From assembly GCA_046481785.1 (NCBI GenBank), contig JAWOJF010000002.1:1-24224 (forward strand): a stretch of DNA of 24,224 nt, given 5' to 3'. Origin of the DNA: JAWOJF01 sp046481785 (lineage in GTDB: Bacteria; Bacteroidota; Ignavibacteria; Ignavibacteriales; Ignavibacteriaceae). Each line of letters begins with the position of its first letter. Position 1 is the stretch's first letter. Below, one piece after another: positions 8,290 to 15,650 of this stretch. The notes under the pieces are model-generated. The model made no database searches and was not told where the DNA came from. It worked only from the letters and a program-made list of their open reading frames with translations. Both the position numbers and the translations under genes were made by a program.

Positions 8290-8892
8290 ATGAAAAAATA
8301 TTTTCTAATTATTCTTGCCGCGGCTACTTTAATGGTTGTTGGTTGTAAAGACGATAAAATAGTTGAGCCGCCCGCACCTGAGCCCGCAGCAGAAGAACGT
8401 ACTGCCTATAATGTACCTGCTGATACCGGGGCACAAAATAAAACAACTTATTTCAGGTTTAGTGATAGTACAATAGTTACAGGGGCAGACACTGTTACAA
8501 ATAAATGGGACATAGCTTTTAAAAGTACAACAATATATACTAACAGCGGCAGCAGCGGTCCCGGGCAGGGGGGTGCAGTAGTATTCAGGAACTCGAACTT
8601 TGAAGATGTACAGGCTGTACCTGATACCGGTATTAATACAGATGCTGTTGGTGCTCCTGCTGTACCAACAGGATCGGGAAACGGCTGGTATAATTATAAT
8701 TTTTCTACCAATCTTATTTCTCCTGTTCCCGGTGTTGTAATTGTTATTCGTACCGGTGAGGGAAAGTATGCGAAAGTTCAAATATTAAGTTACTATAAAG
8801 ATGCTCCTTCAAATCCAACTGGCACTGAACCTTCGCGGTATTACACATTTAAATATCTGTATCAGCCGGACGGATCAAAAAGTTTAGAATAA
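8290..8892 (+). CDS. HmuY-like lipoprotein
   Basis: A 200-residue lipoprotein, 23 bases downstream of the receptor gene with a good AAGGAG site. The lipobox LMVVGC puts the acylated Cys at 19, followed by a Pro/Glu/Ala-rich linker. The body resembles HmuY, the heme-binding hemophore-like lipoprotein of Porphyromonas: TYFRFSDSTIV, then NKWDIAFKSTTIYTNSGSSG at about 71-90, and a C-terminal KYAKVQILSYY...YYTFKYLYQ. HmuY passes heme to its partner receptor at the outer membrane. The product contains no histidine at all, and Met only at positions 1 and 15, so the known His-His or Met-Met heme ligation cannot apply. It may bind heme differently, or another ligand. Confidence 0.75.
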   Translation: MKKYFLIILAAATLMVVGCKDDKIVEPPAPEPAAEERTAYNVPADTGAQNKTTYFRFSDSTIVTGADTVTNKWDIAFKSTTIYTNSGSSGPGQGGAVVFRNSNFEDVQAVPDTGINTDAVGAPAVPTGSGNGWYNYNFSTNLISPVPGVVIVIRTGEGKYAKVQILSYYKDAPSNPTGTEPSRYYTFKYLYQPDGSKSLE

Positions 8893-8904
8893 CATTAAAA
8901 AATT

Positions 8905-8946
8905 ATGTATGGAAGTGTATTATAGTAAAATCATTCATCCATACAT
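8905..8946. repeat. Inverted repeat in the HmuY-CbiX gap
   Basis: ATGTATGGA (8905-8913) faces TCCATACAT (8938-8946), a perfect 9-bp stem with a 24-base loop. It is followed by short ATCATTCA repeats. There is no T-run, so it is more likely an mRNA stability or processing element than a terminator. Confidence 0.4.
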
Positions 8947-8983
8947 CATTCAATCATTCAATTTTCAGCAAGAGAGGTAAAAC

Positions 8984-9925
8984 ATGAAAAACGTACTTTA
9001 TTTTTTATTTATTCTTTTTGCATTTATAACAATGTTAACAACGTTTGCATTGCCGCAGGATAAAGTGGGGCTGCTGATACTTGCGCACGGCGGACACAGC
9101 AGCTGGGATGAAACAGTTACGCAGGCTGTTAAACCACTCAAAGAAAAATATGCCGTTGAAATTGCTTTTGGTATGGCCGATCCAAAAACTATGCAGGCAG
9201 GCATAAACAAACTTGAAGCACAGGGGGTAAATACAATTGTTGTAACTCAGTTGTTTATTTCATCCTACAGCCCGATTATAAGGCAGAATGAATATCTACT
9301 GGGTTTGCGTGATGAACTTGCCGATGAACCAATGATTATGGACCACTCCGGATTTTCCCATGGAAATAATCATGCAGATATGCAGAATACTCCTAATGTT
9401 GAGCTTAAGCCTCTAAATATTAAATCAAAAATTTTACTTACTGAACCGCTGAATGATCATCCGCTTGTTGTAGAAATTCTTTCTGAAAGAGTAAAGGAAT
9501 TGAGCAAATCTCCTGTAAAAGAAACTGTTATTCTTGTTGCACATGGACCGAATGATGAAGAGGATAACAGGATGTGGGTAAGTACACTTGATAACATAGC
9601 CGATAAACTAAGGGCAAAATATACCGGCACAAACAGCTTTAAGAACATTTTCTGTATGACGGTACGTGATGATGCAGCTAAAGAAATTTATGAGGCCGCA
9701 AAGGAAAACTTAAGGAATATAGTTAGGCAGGCATCTAAAGATGGGAAGGCAATTGTTGTTCCTGTACTTCTTTCACAGGGTGGAATTGAGAAGGGAATTG
9801 TAAAACGTCTTGAGGGGCTGGAATATGAATGGAGCGGTAAAACATTACTTCCTCATGAAAATATAACAAAATTTATTGAAACATCAGTTGAAGGAGCATT
9901 AAAAACAGAGGCAGCCAAGTTGTAA
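8984..9925 (+). CDS. Secreted CbiX/SirB-like chelatase homologue with two chelatase-type halves
   Basis: A 313-residue protein with an apparent signal peptide (residues 1-24, ending FALPQ), so likely periplasmic, unlike ordinary cytoplasmic sirohydrochlorin chelatases. Half 1 has LLILAHGGHSSWDE (His35) and a VTQLFISSYS segment. Half 2 has VILVAHGPNDEEDN (His187) and VVPVLLSQGGIEKGI. The GxH that usually supplies the second metal-site His seems absent in both (ISSYS, GGIEK). A His-rich insert, DHSGFSHGNNHAD, gives His121, His126 and His130, and NDHPLV gives His159. A Shine-Dalgarno (AGAGG) precedes the ATG. Placed after a HmuY-like lipoprotein, it could handle metal insertion or removal on an imported tetrapyrrole. 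Family is fairly sure; activity is inference. Confidence 0.8.
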   Translation: MKNVLYFLFILFAFITMLTTFALPQDKVGLLILAHGGHSSWDETVTQAVKPLKEKYAVEIAFGMADPKTMQAGINKLEAQGVNTIVVTQLFISSYSPIIRQNEYLLGLRDELADEPMIMDHSGFSHGNNHADMQNTPNVELKPLNIKSKILLTEPLNDHPLVVEILSERVKELSKSPVKETVILVAHGPNDEEDNRMWVSTLDNIADKLRAKYTGTNSFKNIFCMTVRDDAAKEIYEAAKENLRNIVRQASKDGKAIVVPVLLSQGGIEKGIVKRLEGLEYEWSGKTLLPHENITKFIETSVEGALKTEAAKL

Positions 9926-9928
9926 TTA

Positions 9929-10112
9929 TGCCGCTCCTGACGCTGAAACATATTGTTGGTTAATAAATCTACTAAGGTACGGCTCCTGACGGAGCTTAAA
10001 AAAAAGAAAAATATTTAACATTTCGGGAATGATATTATCATAGCAAAAATGCAGCCCGCAATAAAAACAAATAAACCAGTTCCGTTAGGAGCTGAACATT
10101 AGTAGAGCGGCA
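9929..10112. repeat. MITE-like nested inverted-repeat element
   Basis: Outer arms TGCCGCTC (9929-9936) and GAGCGGCA (10105-10112) are perfect complements. Inner arms GCTCCTGACGG (9982-9992) and CCGTTAGGAGC (10082-10092) match at 10 of 11, and GCTCC-TGAC-GGAGC forms a local hairpin at 9982-9995. It fills over half of the 335-base gap before the next gene and holds no open reading frame. It looks like a non-coding interspersed repeat. The rest of the gap (10113-10245) is AT-rich and shows nothing clear. Confidence 0.45.
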
Positions 10113-10245
10113 CAAAATAATTAAAAAGAACTATCGCTAATTATTTCGTCAGACAAATGTTTCTCTTATTCATAGTAATTGGAGCAATAATAAAAGATAT
10201 ATAATTTTAGAAAGACCATAAATGTCCTCTTCTTTAACAGATATA

Positions 10246-10260
10246 TACTAAAATTTAGTA
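10246..10260. promoter_or_regulatory. Palindrome abutting the start codon of the Cys-rich gene
   Basis: TACTAAAATTTAGTA is a perfect 15-bp inverted repeat centred on one A, and it ends directly before the ATG at 10261. It has the same length, centre and outer TAC/GTA as TACCTAAATTAGGTA at 5818. Position over the ribosome-loading region suits a repressor site. Confidence 0.45.
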
Positions 10261-10665
10261 ATGGGATTATTATTTAAAAATATTATCATCTATGCATTAC
10301 TTACAATATTTATCTTCTTTTCTTTAGGATCTGTAAATCTTATAGAAAAAGAAAAAACGGAAGGTGATGTTTGTAGTCTGTTAAATAATTGTTCCTGCTG
10401 CAGCATGAAGAAAAGTGAATCACCCTGCTGTTCAAACCATCAATCAGGATTTTCAACTAAAATAAACGTTCCATGCAGCCACCCCGGGTATGATGACATT
10501 CATCTGAAATTAGATCCATCCATTAAAAATATCATAGCAGAAGAATTAGTAATTGTATTAACTTCTTCATATATGGTATCTAATACAAAATCCGTATACT
10601 ATGCTCAACAAATCTCATTGTTCAAACCTCCTCCGTATAACACGCCTGTTATTTCTATTATTTAA
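10261..10665 (+). CDS. Small Cys-rich membrane-anchored protein, possibly metal-binding
   Basis: A 134-residue protein with one N-terminal hydrophobic helix (about 6-24), either an anchor or an uncleaved signal. Cysteines are clustered: Cys38, Cys44, Cys46-Cys47, Cys56-Cys57 and Cys72, followed by His74. The C-terminal part has a second hydrophobic stretch and a FKPPPYNTP motif near the end. The CC pairs and terminal PP recall the small Bacteroidota proteins annotated as HYC_CC_PP family, often near metal-linked TonB-dependent receptors; I cannot confirm membership. It precedes such a receptor by 113 bases. There is no Shine-Dalgarno, because a palindrome abuts the ATG, but the next Met (residue 49) would remove the helix. 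Confidence 0.65.
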   Translation: MGLLFKNIIIYALLTIFIFFSLGSVNLIEKEKTEGDVCSLLNNCSCCSMKKSESPCCSNHQSGFSTKINVPCSHPGYDDIHLKLDPSIKNIIAEELVIVLTSSYMVSNTKSVYYAQQISLFKPPPYNTPVISII

Positions 10666-10675
10666 ATAAACTGGT

Positions 10676-10749
10676 AGTATCCTTTACCTTAACAGGATGA
10701 CTATGCCTGTATGTTCTGAGTGTTAATATCAGAATCTTAGGAGGATACT
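10676..10749 (+). promoter_or_regulatory. Structured leader (three-stem) upstream of the second TonB-dependent receptor
   Basis: AGTATCCT (10676-10683) pairs with AGGATACT (10742-10749). Inside lie two further perfect stems: ACAGG/CCTGT (10692-10696 with 10706-10710) and TTCTGA/TCAGAA (10714-10719 with 10729-10734). Together they make a three-way-junction shape ending 19 bases before the Shine-Dalgarno. It could be a cis-acting RNA or attenuator. I recognise no known riboswitch core in it. Confidence 0.35.
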
Positions 10750-10778
10750 GTCCATATCTAAATGCACAAGGAGTATTT

Positions 10779-12839
10779 ATGCTTAACAAGATAATTCCGC
10801 TGCTATTAGTATTAATACTGGCAGCAAACGGATTTGCACAGGAAAAAGATTCAGTAAAAAAATATGATCTGGATGAAATAATAATTAGCGATATACGTGA
10901 ACAGCAAAATAAAAAAGAAATTACGGCAACCGTTGATCTTATAAAATCAAAAGATATAGAGCTTGTAAAACCCACCCACCCGTCCGGTATAATGGGAATG
11001 GTTCCGGGGGTTTGGGTTAATGTAACCGGCGGTGAAGGGCATATGACTGCAATAAGGCAGCCGCTTACAACAAACCCGGTTTATCTTTACCTGGAAGATG
11101 GTGTCCCTTCAAGATCAACGGGCTTCTTTAATCATAATGCATTGTATGAAATAAATATATTATCATCCTCCGGAATTGAGGTTACAAAAGGTCCCGGCTC
11201 AGCTTTATACGGCAGTGATGCAATTGGGGGAGTTGTAAATATTTTAACAAAGGCTCCGGGTGCCGATAACAGCTTAAATGCTGCTGTTGAAAGTGGTTCA
11301 TTCGGGTGGATGAGAGGACTTGCGCAAGCAAACCTGAATATTGGAAAAGAAAGAGTTGCTGCTTCATTTAATGCTACAAAAACTGATGGCTGGCGTAACA
11401 GCACAGATTACCAAAGGTTTGCAGGTTCTTTAAGATGGGACCACATTGCGGGTAAAAATAGTTTGTTGAAAACAGTAATCTCTTTTTCCTCAATTGACCA
11501 GAATACTGCCGGCTCTTCTGCAGTTTCGAAAGTTGATTATTTAAATAATCCTGAAATTAACTATACTCCAGTTTCTTTACGAAATGTTAAAGCTTTAAGA
11601 ATATCTGTTGATTATTCAAGAGAATCAGGAAACAGCCTTATAAGTATAATTCCATATTTCCGGTATAATGATATGGACCTTCTGCCTAACTGGTCTTTAA
11701 CTTATGATCCTGCTATTTATAATTCAAAAAATAATTCTTACGGAATACTTGCTAAGTACAGGATAGAATTTAAAAATGTACAGACAAGACTTATTGCCGG
11801 GGCGGATCTTGACTTAAGCCCGGGAAGTAAGTATGAACGCCGGTTAAAACCGCTGCGGGAAGGTAAGATATTTACTTCATATAGCGAAGGGGAGGTTATA
11901 TATAATTATGATGTAACATTTCGTGAAGCAGCACCCTACATTCATATTGAAAACTCGTCTGTGGAAAATCTTTTTATTAATGCAGGCTTGCGGATGGACT
12001 ATGCGGGTTACAATTATAAAACTCATCTTGCCCCGGTTGATACGGGTAACTGGAGAGTACCCGGAAATATCGACATAAATTATCTCCATTTTTCTCCTAA
12101 ACTTGGAGTTAGTTACAGTTTCAGCAGTTCATTAAATATGTTTTTCAGTTACAGGCATGGTTTCAGAGTTCCTTCAGAGGGGCAGATATTCAGGCAGGGT
12201 TCATCGGTTAATACTGTGGAACTTAAACCTGTAAAAGTTAACAGCTATGAAACAGGTATAAGAGGAAATGCAGGCAAATCATTTAGCTATGAACTCTCGG
12301 CATATTATATGCTTAAGAATGATGATATACTAAACTATAGGAATCCTTTTTCCGGCTTTACAGAATCACTGAATGCCGGTGAAACTTCGCATAAAGGAAT
12401 TGAGGCAGGTGTATCGCTAAATATTATGGACGATCTTTCTCTTAACACTGCATACTCCTATGCTGTTCATAAATATGAAAACTGGGTTATTAGCGGTGCT
12501 GCAGAATACAGCGGTAAAGAAATGGAAACAGCTCCGCGTGAAATCGGCAACTTCAGGATAAACTATAGCAGCCCTTTTGCTTTTCTTTCATTTGAAATGG
12601 TAAGGCTGGGCTCATACTGGATGAATCCAGACAATAGTGTGAAATACCCCGGCCATAATCTTTTTAACTTCAGATTTAATGTACCGTTATGGCAGGTATT
12701 TGAAATATACGGTGCACTATTCAACCTCGCTGATACAAGATTTGCTGAAAGCGCTTCTTATACACCTCAGCGGGGGGAAGAGTTTGCACCGGGTATGCCC
12801 AGGTCATTTAATATCGGCTTAACTTATAAACTTAATTAA
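10779..12839 (+). CDS. TonB-dependent outer-membrane receptor, probable metal or metallophore uptake
   Basis: A 686-residue receptor with a signal peptide (about 1-20, ending GFAQ) and a TonB box YDLDEIIIS at about 29-37. The plug is at about 45-160 (VYLYLEDGVPSRSTGFFN, IEVTKGPGSALYGSDAIGGVVNIL), followed by a barrel containing FSPKLGVSY and FFSYRHGFRVPSEGQIF. Unlike the receptor at 5960 it lacks the carboxypeptidase-like N-terminal domain. A good AAGGAG lies 5 bases before the ATG. The flanking Cys-rich protein and the Cys/His-containing BNR lipoprotein 13 bases downstream suggest a metal such as copper, but the substrate is not shown by the sequence. Confidence 0.92.
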   Translation: MLNKIIPLLLVLILAANGFAQEKDSVKKYDLDEIIISDIREQQNKKEITATVDLIKSKDIELVKPTHPSGIMGMVPGVWVNVTGGEGHMTAIRQPLTTNPVYLYLEDGVPSRSTGFFNHNALYEINILSSSGIEVTKGPGSALYGSDAIGGVVNILTKAPGADNSLNAAVESGSFGWMRGLAQANLNIGKERVAASFNATKTDGWRNSTDYQRFAGSLRWDHIAGKNSLLKTVISFSSIDQNTAGSSAVSKVDYLNNPEINYTPVSLRNVKALRISVDYSRESGNSLISIIPYFRYNDMDLLPNWSLTYDPAIYNSKNNSYGILAKYRIEFKNVQTRLIAGADLDLSPGSKYERRLKPLREGKIFTSYSEGEVIYNYDVTFREAAPYIHIENSSVENLFINAGLRMDYAGYNYKTHLAPVDTGNWRVPGNIDINYLHFSPKLGVSYSFSSSLNMFFSYRHGFRVPSEGQIFRQGSSVNTVELKPVKVNSYETGIRGNAGKSFSYELSAYYMLKNDDILNYRNPFSGFTESLNAGETSHKGIEAGVSLNIMDDLSLNTAYSYAVHKYENWVISGAAEYSGKEMETAPREIGNFRINYSSPFAFLSFEMVRLGSYWMNPDNSVKYPGHNLFNFRFNVPLWQVFEIYGALFNLADTRFAESASYTPQRGEEFAPGMPRSFNIGLTYKLN

Positions 12840-12852
12840 ATAGAAAACTGTT

Positions 12853-14088
12853 ATGAGAAATAAAATATTTTTTTTGTTCAGCTTATTTTTATTTGCAGGA
12901 TGCGGCAATCAGGAACCAAATCATTTTAAACCAAACAGCAGCGGGCATGAGCACGCTGATCATAATAAATCTGTTAATACAGAACAAGCAGGAATGCCGG
13001 AAATAAATAAGGGGAGAACTCCTTCATTTGTCTTTGATGATGCTGGAAAATTATGGTGTGTATGGGCATTTGGAAAACATGTTTATGTAAGTTACTCTGA
13101 TGATGAAGGCGGGAGTTATTCCGAACCCGTTAAGGTAAATGATGAACCACAGGAAATTGCGACAAACGGCGAGAACCGTCCTAAAATTGTCATTTCACCA
13201 AACGGATATATTTATGTATCCTATTCTATAAGTCTGGAGGAAAAATTTACAGGACTCGTGAAGTTTTCACGTTCAGTTGATAATGGAAAAACTTTTTCGG
13301 AGCCTGTTACTGTAAATGATGATAAAGAAACAGCCGGGCATAGTTTTGAATCTTTGGGAGTAAATAAAGATGGTATTGTTTATTTATTCTGGTTAGACAG
13401 CAGACTAAACAGGGCAGCTAAAAAAGAAGGGAAAAATTATAACGGCTCAAGTGTTTTTTATACGTATTCAGATGACGGAGGGCAAAGTTTTAAGCCGAAT
13501 AAAAAAATTGCGGACCATACCTGCCAGTGCTGCAGGATAGCACTTGATTTTGAGCCGGATGGTAACCCGGTTATCATTTTCAGAGATATATATAATGAAA
13601 ATGTCCGCGATCATTCTATGGTAAGGTTTACTGGTAAGGATAGCTTTACTAAACCGGAAAGAGTAACATTTGAAAACTGGAAAATTGACGGCTGTCCCCA
13701 TCACGGCCCTTCTCTGTATATTGATAGTGAAGGCAGATACCATTTTACCTGGTACAATATGGAAGGCAATTCCGGTAAAATATATTATGCTGTAACTGAT
13801 GATAAAGGAAAAATTTTTAAGAATAGAAAGGTTATCCCGAATGAAACTGCATCTCATCCGTATATAACCGGAATAAATAATAAGCTCTATCTTGTCTGGA
13901 AAGAATATAGAGATGGTAAAAATTTGATATCGGGTTTAACTTCTGATAATGGAGGCAAAGACTGGACGAATAAAAAAAATAATCTGTCTGTTGAAGGAAA
14001 TCTTGATCATCCATTTTTAATTAAAAAGAGTAATAAAATATTATTAGCTGAGAAAGGAGATGATAAGATATTTATTGTAAAGATGTGA
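12853..14088 (+). CDS. BNR/Asp-box (sialidase-like beta-propeller) lipoprotein with Cys/His metal-site motifs
   Basis: A 411-residue lipoprotein with lipobox LFAGC (Cys17) and a His-rich linker (GHEHADH, 31-37). At least five Asp-box repeats are visible (SYSDDEGGSYS, SRSVDNGKTFS, TYSDDGGQSF, AVTDDKGKIF, LTSDNGGKDW), indicating a beta-propeller of the sialidase fold. Sialidase catalytic residues are not evident. Two conserved blocks stand out: HTCQCCR (222-228), followed by FRDIYNENVRDHS, and DGCPHHGPS (279-287). From memory these blocks occur in sialidase-like proteins near copper genes, so I infer metal handling rather than glycan cleavage. It starts 13 bases after the receptor stop, so it is likely co-transcribed. 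Confidence 0.75.
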   Translation: MRNKIFFLFSLFLFAGCGNQEPNHFKPNSSGHEHADHNKSVNTEQAGMPEINKGRTPSFVFDDAGKLWCVWAFGKHVYVSYSDDEGGSYSEPVKVNDEPQEIATNGENRPKIVISPNGYIYVSYSISLEEKFTGLVKFSRSVDNGKTFSEPVTVNDDKETAGHSFESLGVNKDGIVYLFWLDSRLNRAAKKEGKNYNGSSVFYTYSDDGGQSFKPNKKIADHTCQCCRIALDFEPDGNPVIIFRDIYNENVRDHSMVRFTGKDSFTKPERVTFENWKIDGCPHHGPSLYIDSEGRYHFTWYNMEGNSGKIYYAVTDDKGKIFKNRKVIPNETASHPYITGINNKLYLVWKEYRDGKNLISGLTSDNGGKDWTNKKNNLSVEGNLDHPFLIKKSNKILLAEKGDDKIFIVKM

Positions 14089-14174
14089 AATAATTGCAAT
14101 GCCCGATAACATTTTAAGTAAAATGTAACAACTGAAAATGAAATCCCCGCCCGGGCACTCCCAGGAAGGGATAT
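14088..14174. repeat. Interspersed hairpin repeat, copy A
   Basis: The first 69 bases (14088-14156) match 21729-21797 at 61 of 69 positions without gaps. It starts at the last base of the upstream stop codon and contains the hairpin CATTTTA-AG-TAAAATG, then CCCCGCCCGGGC and the partner CCCAGGAAGGGAT. It lies between two convergent genes and could aid transcription termination on either strand. Confidence 0.7.
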
Positions 14175-14179
14175 ATAAA

Positions 14180-15415
14180 TTACAATGCTAACTCTAATCT
14201 TGTTCCGAAAATAAATGAATGATCGTTACAATCACAGTTTACAGGGTTAATTACATACTGTATATCAGGTTGTATTTTAAGCCACCCGGTTAAATTAAAC
14301 TGGTAAGTAAGCTCAAGTATGTGCTCAAATCTTTCCACAGGGGAATCTTCCTGTGCCATTAAATTTATGTAGGCATTACTGTTATGAACCGATGCTATTG
14401 CAAGCCCTATTACATCTTCATCTCTTCCGGGAATAATACCAGTATAGTGAAGACCTGCGCCAAAATATCCGTTAACCTGGTTAACATTATTATCGGCAAA
14501 ACCTAAACGTATAAACCCTGCAAGTCCCTGTCCGGAACTCATTGATTCTTCTACAAGATATTTTTCTGCAGAAATATATGCGCCGTAATTACCCCTCTGA
14601 TAAAGCTTATTTCCCTGTACATCCGGTGTTAATTTTTCAAATTCACTTGTATAATACCATCCACCAATTGAATATTTGAAATAACCGGGATTAAGTTCTT
14701 CAGAAGCACTTTTATAAGTTAACTCGCTTGATAAAAGCAAACCATCTCCATCATTAAAACGAACATAAGTTCCGTTAGGCCTTTCCGGATCTCCGGGTAC
14801 ACCATCAAACACTGCAGCTTTAATATCCCAGGATGAAGAGAAGTTGTATCTCACTCTTAAAGCAAGAGAAGTAGCAGGGAAAATTGAAGGCCCGTTTTGC
14901 CCGGTAAGTGCATACTCAGCACCTATACCATGGGATGGATTAATAAAAATGCCGGATGTTTCTCTTGTATCAAATTCTGAGTTCAAATCAAATAAACCGG
15001 CAAGAAGAGATAAATTATCATTAAGGAAATTTTGTTCAATCCAGAACTGGTATAACTTCCATGTTTCAAAAGCGGCAATGTTGCTTATGCCCTGTGCCGC
15101 TCCTGTATACTCAGTCGGGTCACTGCCATGATTTCCAAGAATGTGTGCATTTATTTTAGCACCGTTCCATCCTAAAATTTCATCAAGATTGAAATCAAAT
15201 ATAAGATCAATATTATCCAGGTAAACACTTTTTAATTCCATTCCGCCGGAAACATTTGAGAACACTTCACCTTTATAGTTCAACTCCATTCCTATGCCGG
15301 GAAGTTCACGGAAATGTGACAGTGTACTATTGTTTCCGGGAGTTTCTGACTGAGCATTTAGATTAGATAAAAAGATAAGATTAAGAATAACAAATATGTA
15401 AGTATATTTTTTCAT
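14180..15415 (-). CDS. OprB-like (carbohydrate-selective type) outer-membrane porin
   Basis: A 411-residue outer-membrane beta-barrel. The signal peptide is about 1-21 (ending NLNAQ). Family features include an early YKGEVFSNVSGGM, DLIFDFNLDEILGWNGAKI (the lDle-lxGWxG block), FWIEQNFLNDNLSLLAGLFD, a SGIFINPSHGIG block, and a C-terminal alternating pattern ending in RLELAL. OprB porins admit sugars in Pseudomonas, but many relatives have unknown substrates. Here it lies 75 bases downstream of the small feo gene in the same direction, so it may be part of the iron operon and let ferrous iron or another solute through the outer membrane; that role is inference. AGGGG precedes the ATG. Confidence 0.8.
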   Translation of the reverse strand: MKKYTYIFVILNLIFLSNLNAQSETPGNNSTLSHFRELPGIGMELNYKGEVFSNVSGGMELKSVYLDNIDLIFDFNLDEILGWNGAKINAHILGNHGSDPTEYTGAAQGISNIAAFETWKLYQFWIEQNFLNDNLSLLAGLFDLNSEFDTRETSGIFINPSHGIGAEYALTGQNGPSIFPATSLALRVRYNFSSSWDIKAAVFDGVPGDPERPNGTYVRFNDGDGLLLSSELTYKSASEELNPGYFKYSIGGWYYTSEFEKLTPDVQGNKLYQRGNYGAYISAEKYLVEESMSSGQGLAGFIRLGFADNNVNQVNGYFGAGLHYTGIIPGRDEDVIGLAIASVHNSNAYINLMAQEDSPVERFEHILELTYQFNLTGWLKIQPDIQYVINPVNCDCNDHSFIFGTRLELAL

Positions 15416-15490
15416 AAGAGCCCCTGGTTGTTTTTTTGAAAAGACGGCTGGCTACATGGTTATAATTGCTTTGTAATCAGCCGCAATAAA

Positions 15491-15646
15491 TCATTTAACT
15501 AAAACTTTTTTTGAAACAAGAACTTTTGCCGGGCAGTCGGATACCGAACAGGATGAACATCCTTTTTTCCTTACGAAGGACCGGTAGAATAAATAACCTG
15601 CCCCGGATAAAATCATTATGATTAGTAACAGATCTATAAAAGTCAT
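15491..15646 (-). CDS. FeoB-associated Cys-rich membrane protein (51 residues)
   Basis: The reverse complement from ATG (15646) to TGA (15491) encodes 51 residues starting MTFIDLLLIIMILSGAGYLF, one transmembrane helix, followed by a basic turn (YRSFVRKKG) and GCSSCSVSDCPAK with Cys30, Cys33 and Cys38. This is the pattern of the small FeoB-associated Cys-rich proteins that accompany FeoB in many genomes, often grouped with FeoC-like functions. The start lies 4 bases after the feoB stop, and a GGAG site inside the feoB end sits 8 bases before the ATG, so translation is probably coupled. The cysteines may bind iron or sense redox. Confidence 0.85.
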   Translation of the reverse strand: MTFIDLLLIIMILSGAGYLFYRSFVRKKGCSSCSVSDCPAKVLVSKKVLVK

Positions 15647-15650
15647 TTCT

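Noticed and set aside
8329..8781. 150-residue reading frame on the minus strand inside the HmuY-like gene
   Set aside because: It is antisense to a well-supported lipoprotein gene, with low-complexity Tyr/Cys/Ile-rich sequence and no ribosome-binding site.
13468..13857. 129-residue minus-strand frame inside the BNR lipoprotein gene
   Set aside because: It lies wholly opposite conserved Asp-box and Cys/His coding sequence, so it is a shadow frame.
12853..14088. True sialidase
   Set aside because: Asp-boxes only show the beta-propeller fold. The arginine triad and catalytic Tyr/Glu were not identifiable, and the Cys/His blocks with metal-type neighbours point elsewhere.
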